8,350 nt of DNA. Origin: GCA-2746795 sp964643965 (GTDB lineage: Bacteria > Chloroflexota > Anaerolineae > Promineifilales > Promineifilaceae). Below are positions 8,216 through 8,350 of this stretch, one piece after another (position 1 is the stretch's first letter; each line of letters opens with the position of its first letter). Both the position numbers and the translations under genes were made by a program. Location of the stretch: NCBI GenBank assembly GCA_964643965.1, contig CAZXVH010000159.1, positions 1 through 8,350 on the forward strand, in the 5' to 3' direction. Below the pieces are notes generated by a model. It had not been told where the DNA came from. It did not search any database and saw only the letters and a program-made list of their open reading frames with translations.

Positions 8216-8350
8216 TAGTCCTGTAGTCGGTTAGTCGGATAGTCGGATAGTCAGGTAGTCGGGTAGTCGGTTAGTCGGATAGTCGGATAGTCGGGTAGTC
8301 GGGTAGTCGGGTAGTCGGGTAGTTGGGTAGTCGGATAGTCGGATAGTCGG
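8216..8350. repeat. TAGTCGGN octamer array upstream of alaX
   Basis: Sixteen complete 8-nt units plus seven bases, continuing past the right edge. Most units are TAGTCGG followed by A, G or T. Variants are TAGTCAGG (8248), TAGTTGGG (8320) and the alaX-proximal TAGTCCTG (8216-8223). The last variant reads CAGGACTA on the minus strand and so supplies a Shine-Dalgarno-like AGGA. Any alaX promoter must lie within or beyond this array. There are no spacers, so it is not CRISPR. Confidence 0.95.

Overview
The window is a fragment of a bacterial chromosome. Every gene I can support lies on the minus strand, so transcription runs from right to left. I suggest a member of the Chloroflexota (Anaerolineae-like). 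This rests on the style of the isoleucyl-tRNA synthetase, a secreted Kelch/PPC-type protein and the density of small repeats. It is an inference: there is no rRNA or other marker gene.

Layout in the direction of transcription. (1) 8216-8350: octamer array TAGTCGGN, directly upstream of the next gene. (2) 8206-7448: AlaX-type alanyl-tRNA editing hydrolase. (3) 7379-6687: unrecognised 230-aa protein. (4) 6630-5839: an AT-richer cassette with an 87-aa conserved-looking protein, a retropepsin-like aspartic protease coupled to it by an ATGA overlap, and a probable 36-aa ORF. (5) About 5838-5698: spacer with a hairpin and a GATTNNN heptamer array. (6) 5697-2263: ileS, 1144 aa, with altered HIGH and KMSKS signatures (GVHH and EMHKS). 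(7) 2262-2119: a perfect 33-nt palindrome, a good intrinsic terminator and a possible promoter. (8) 2118-61: secreted Kelch-repeat protein with PPC-like domains at both ends. Its stop codon lies inside a CTGTCCA heptamer array that runs off the left edge.

Two gene products act on tRNA: IleRS charges tRNA-Ile, and AlaX removes misacylated amino acids from tRNA-Ala. Nothing shows that they are co-regulated. The protease and the 87-aa protein look like a functional pair because of their translational coupling.

The most unusual content is the repeat landscape. The 10-bp palindrome AACGGCCGTT occurs seven times intact. An eighth copy, inside alaX, is split exactly at its centre by two tandem 24-bp units, which add 16 residues in frame. 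In all five intact copies lying wholly inside genes, and in the split copy, the frame reads Thr-Ala-Val. A second in-frame insertion, six degenerate heptamers (42 bp), lies inside ileS and belongs to the same family as the array at the left edge. Most spacers outside the AT-rich cassette carry 6-, 7- or 8-nt tandem repeats.
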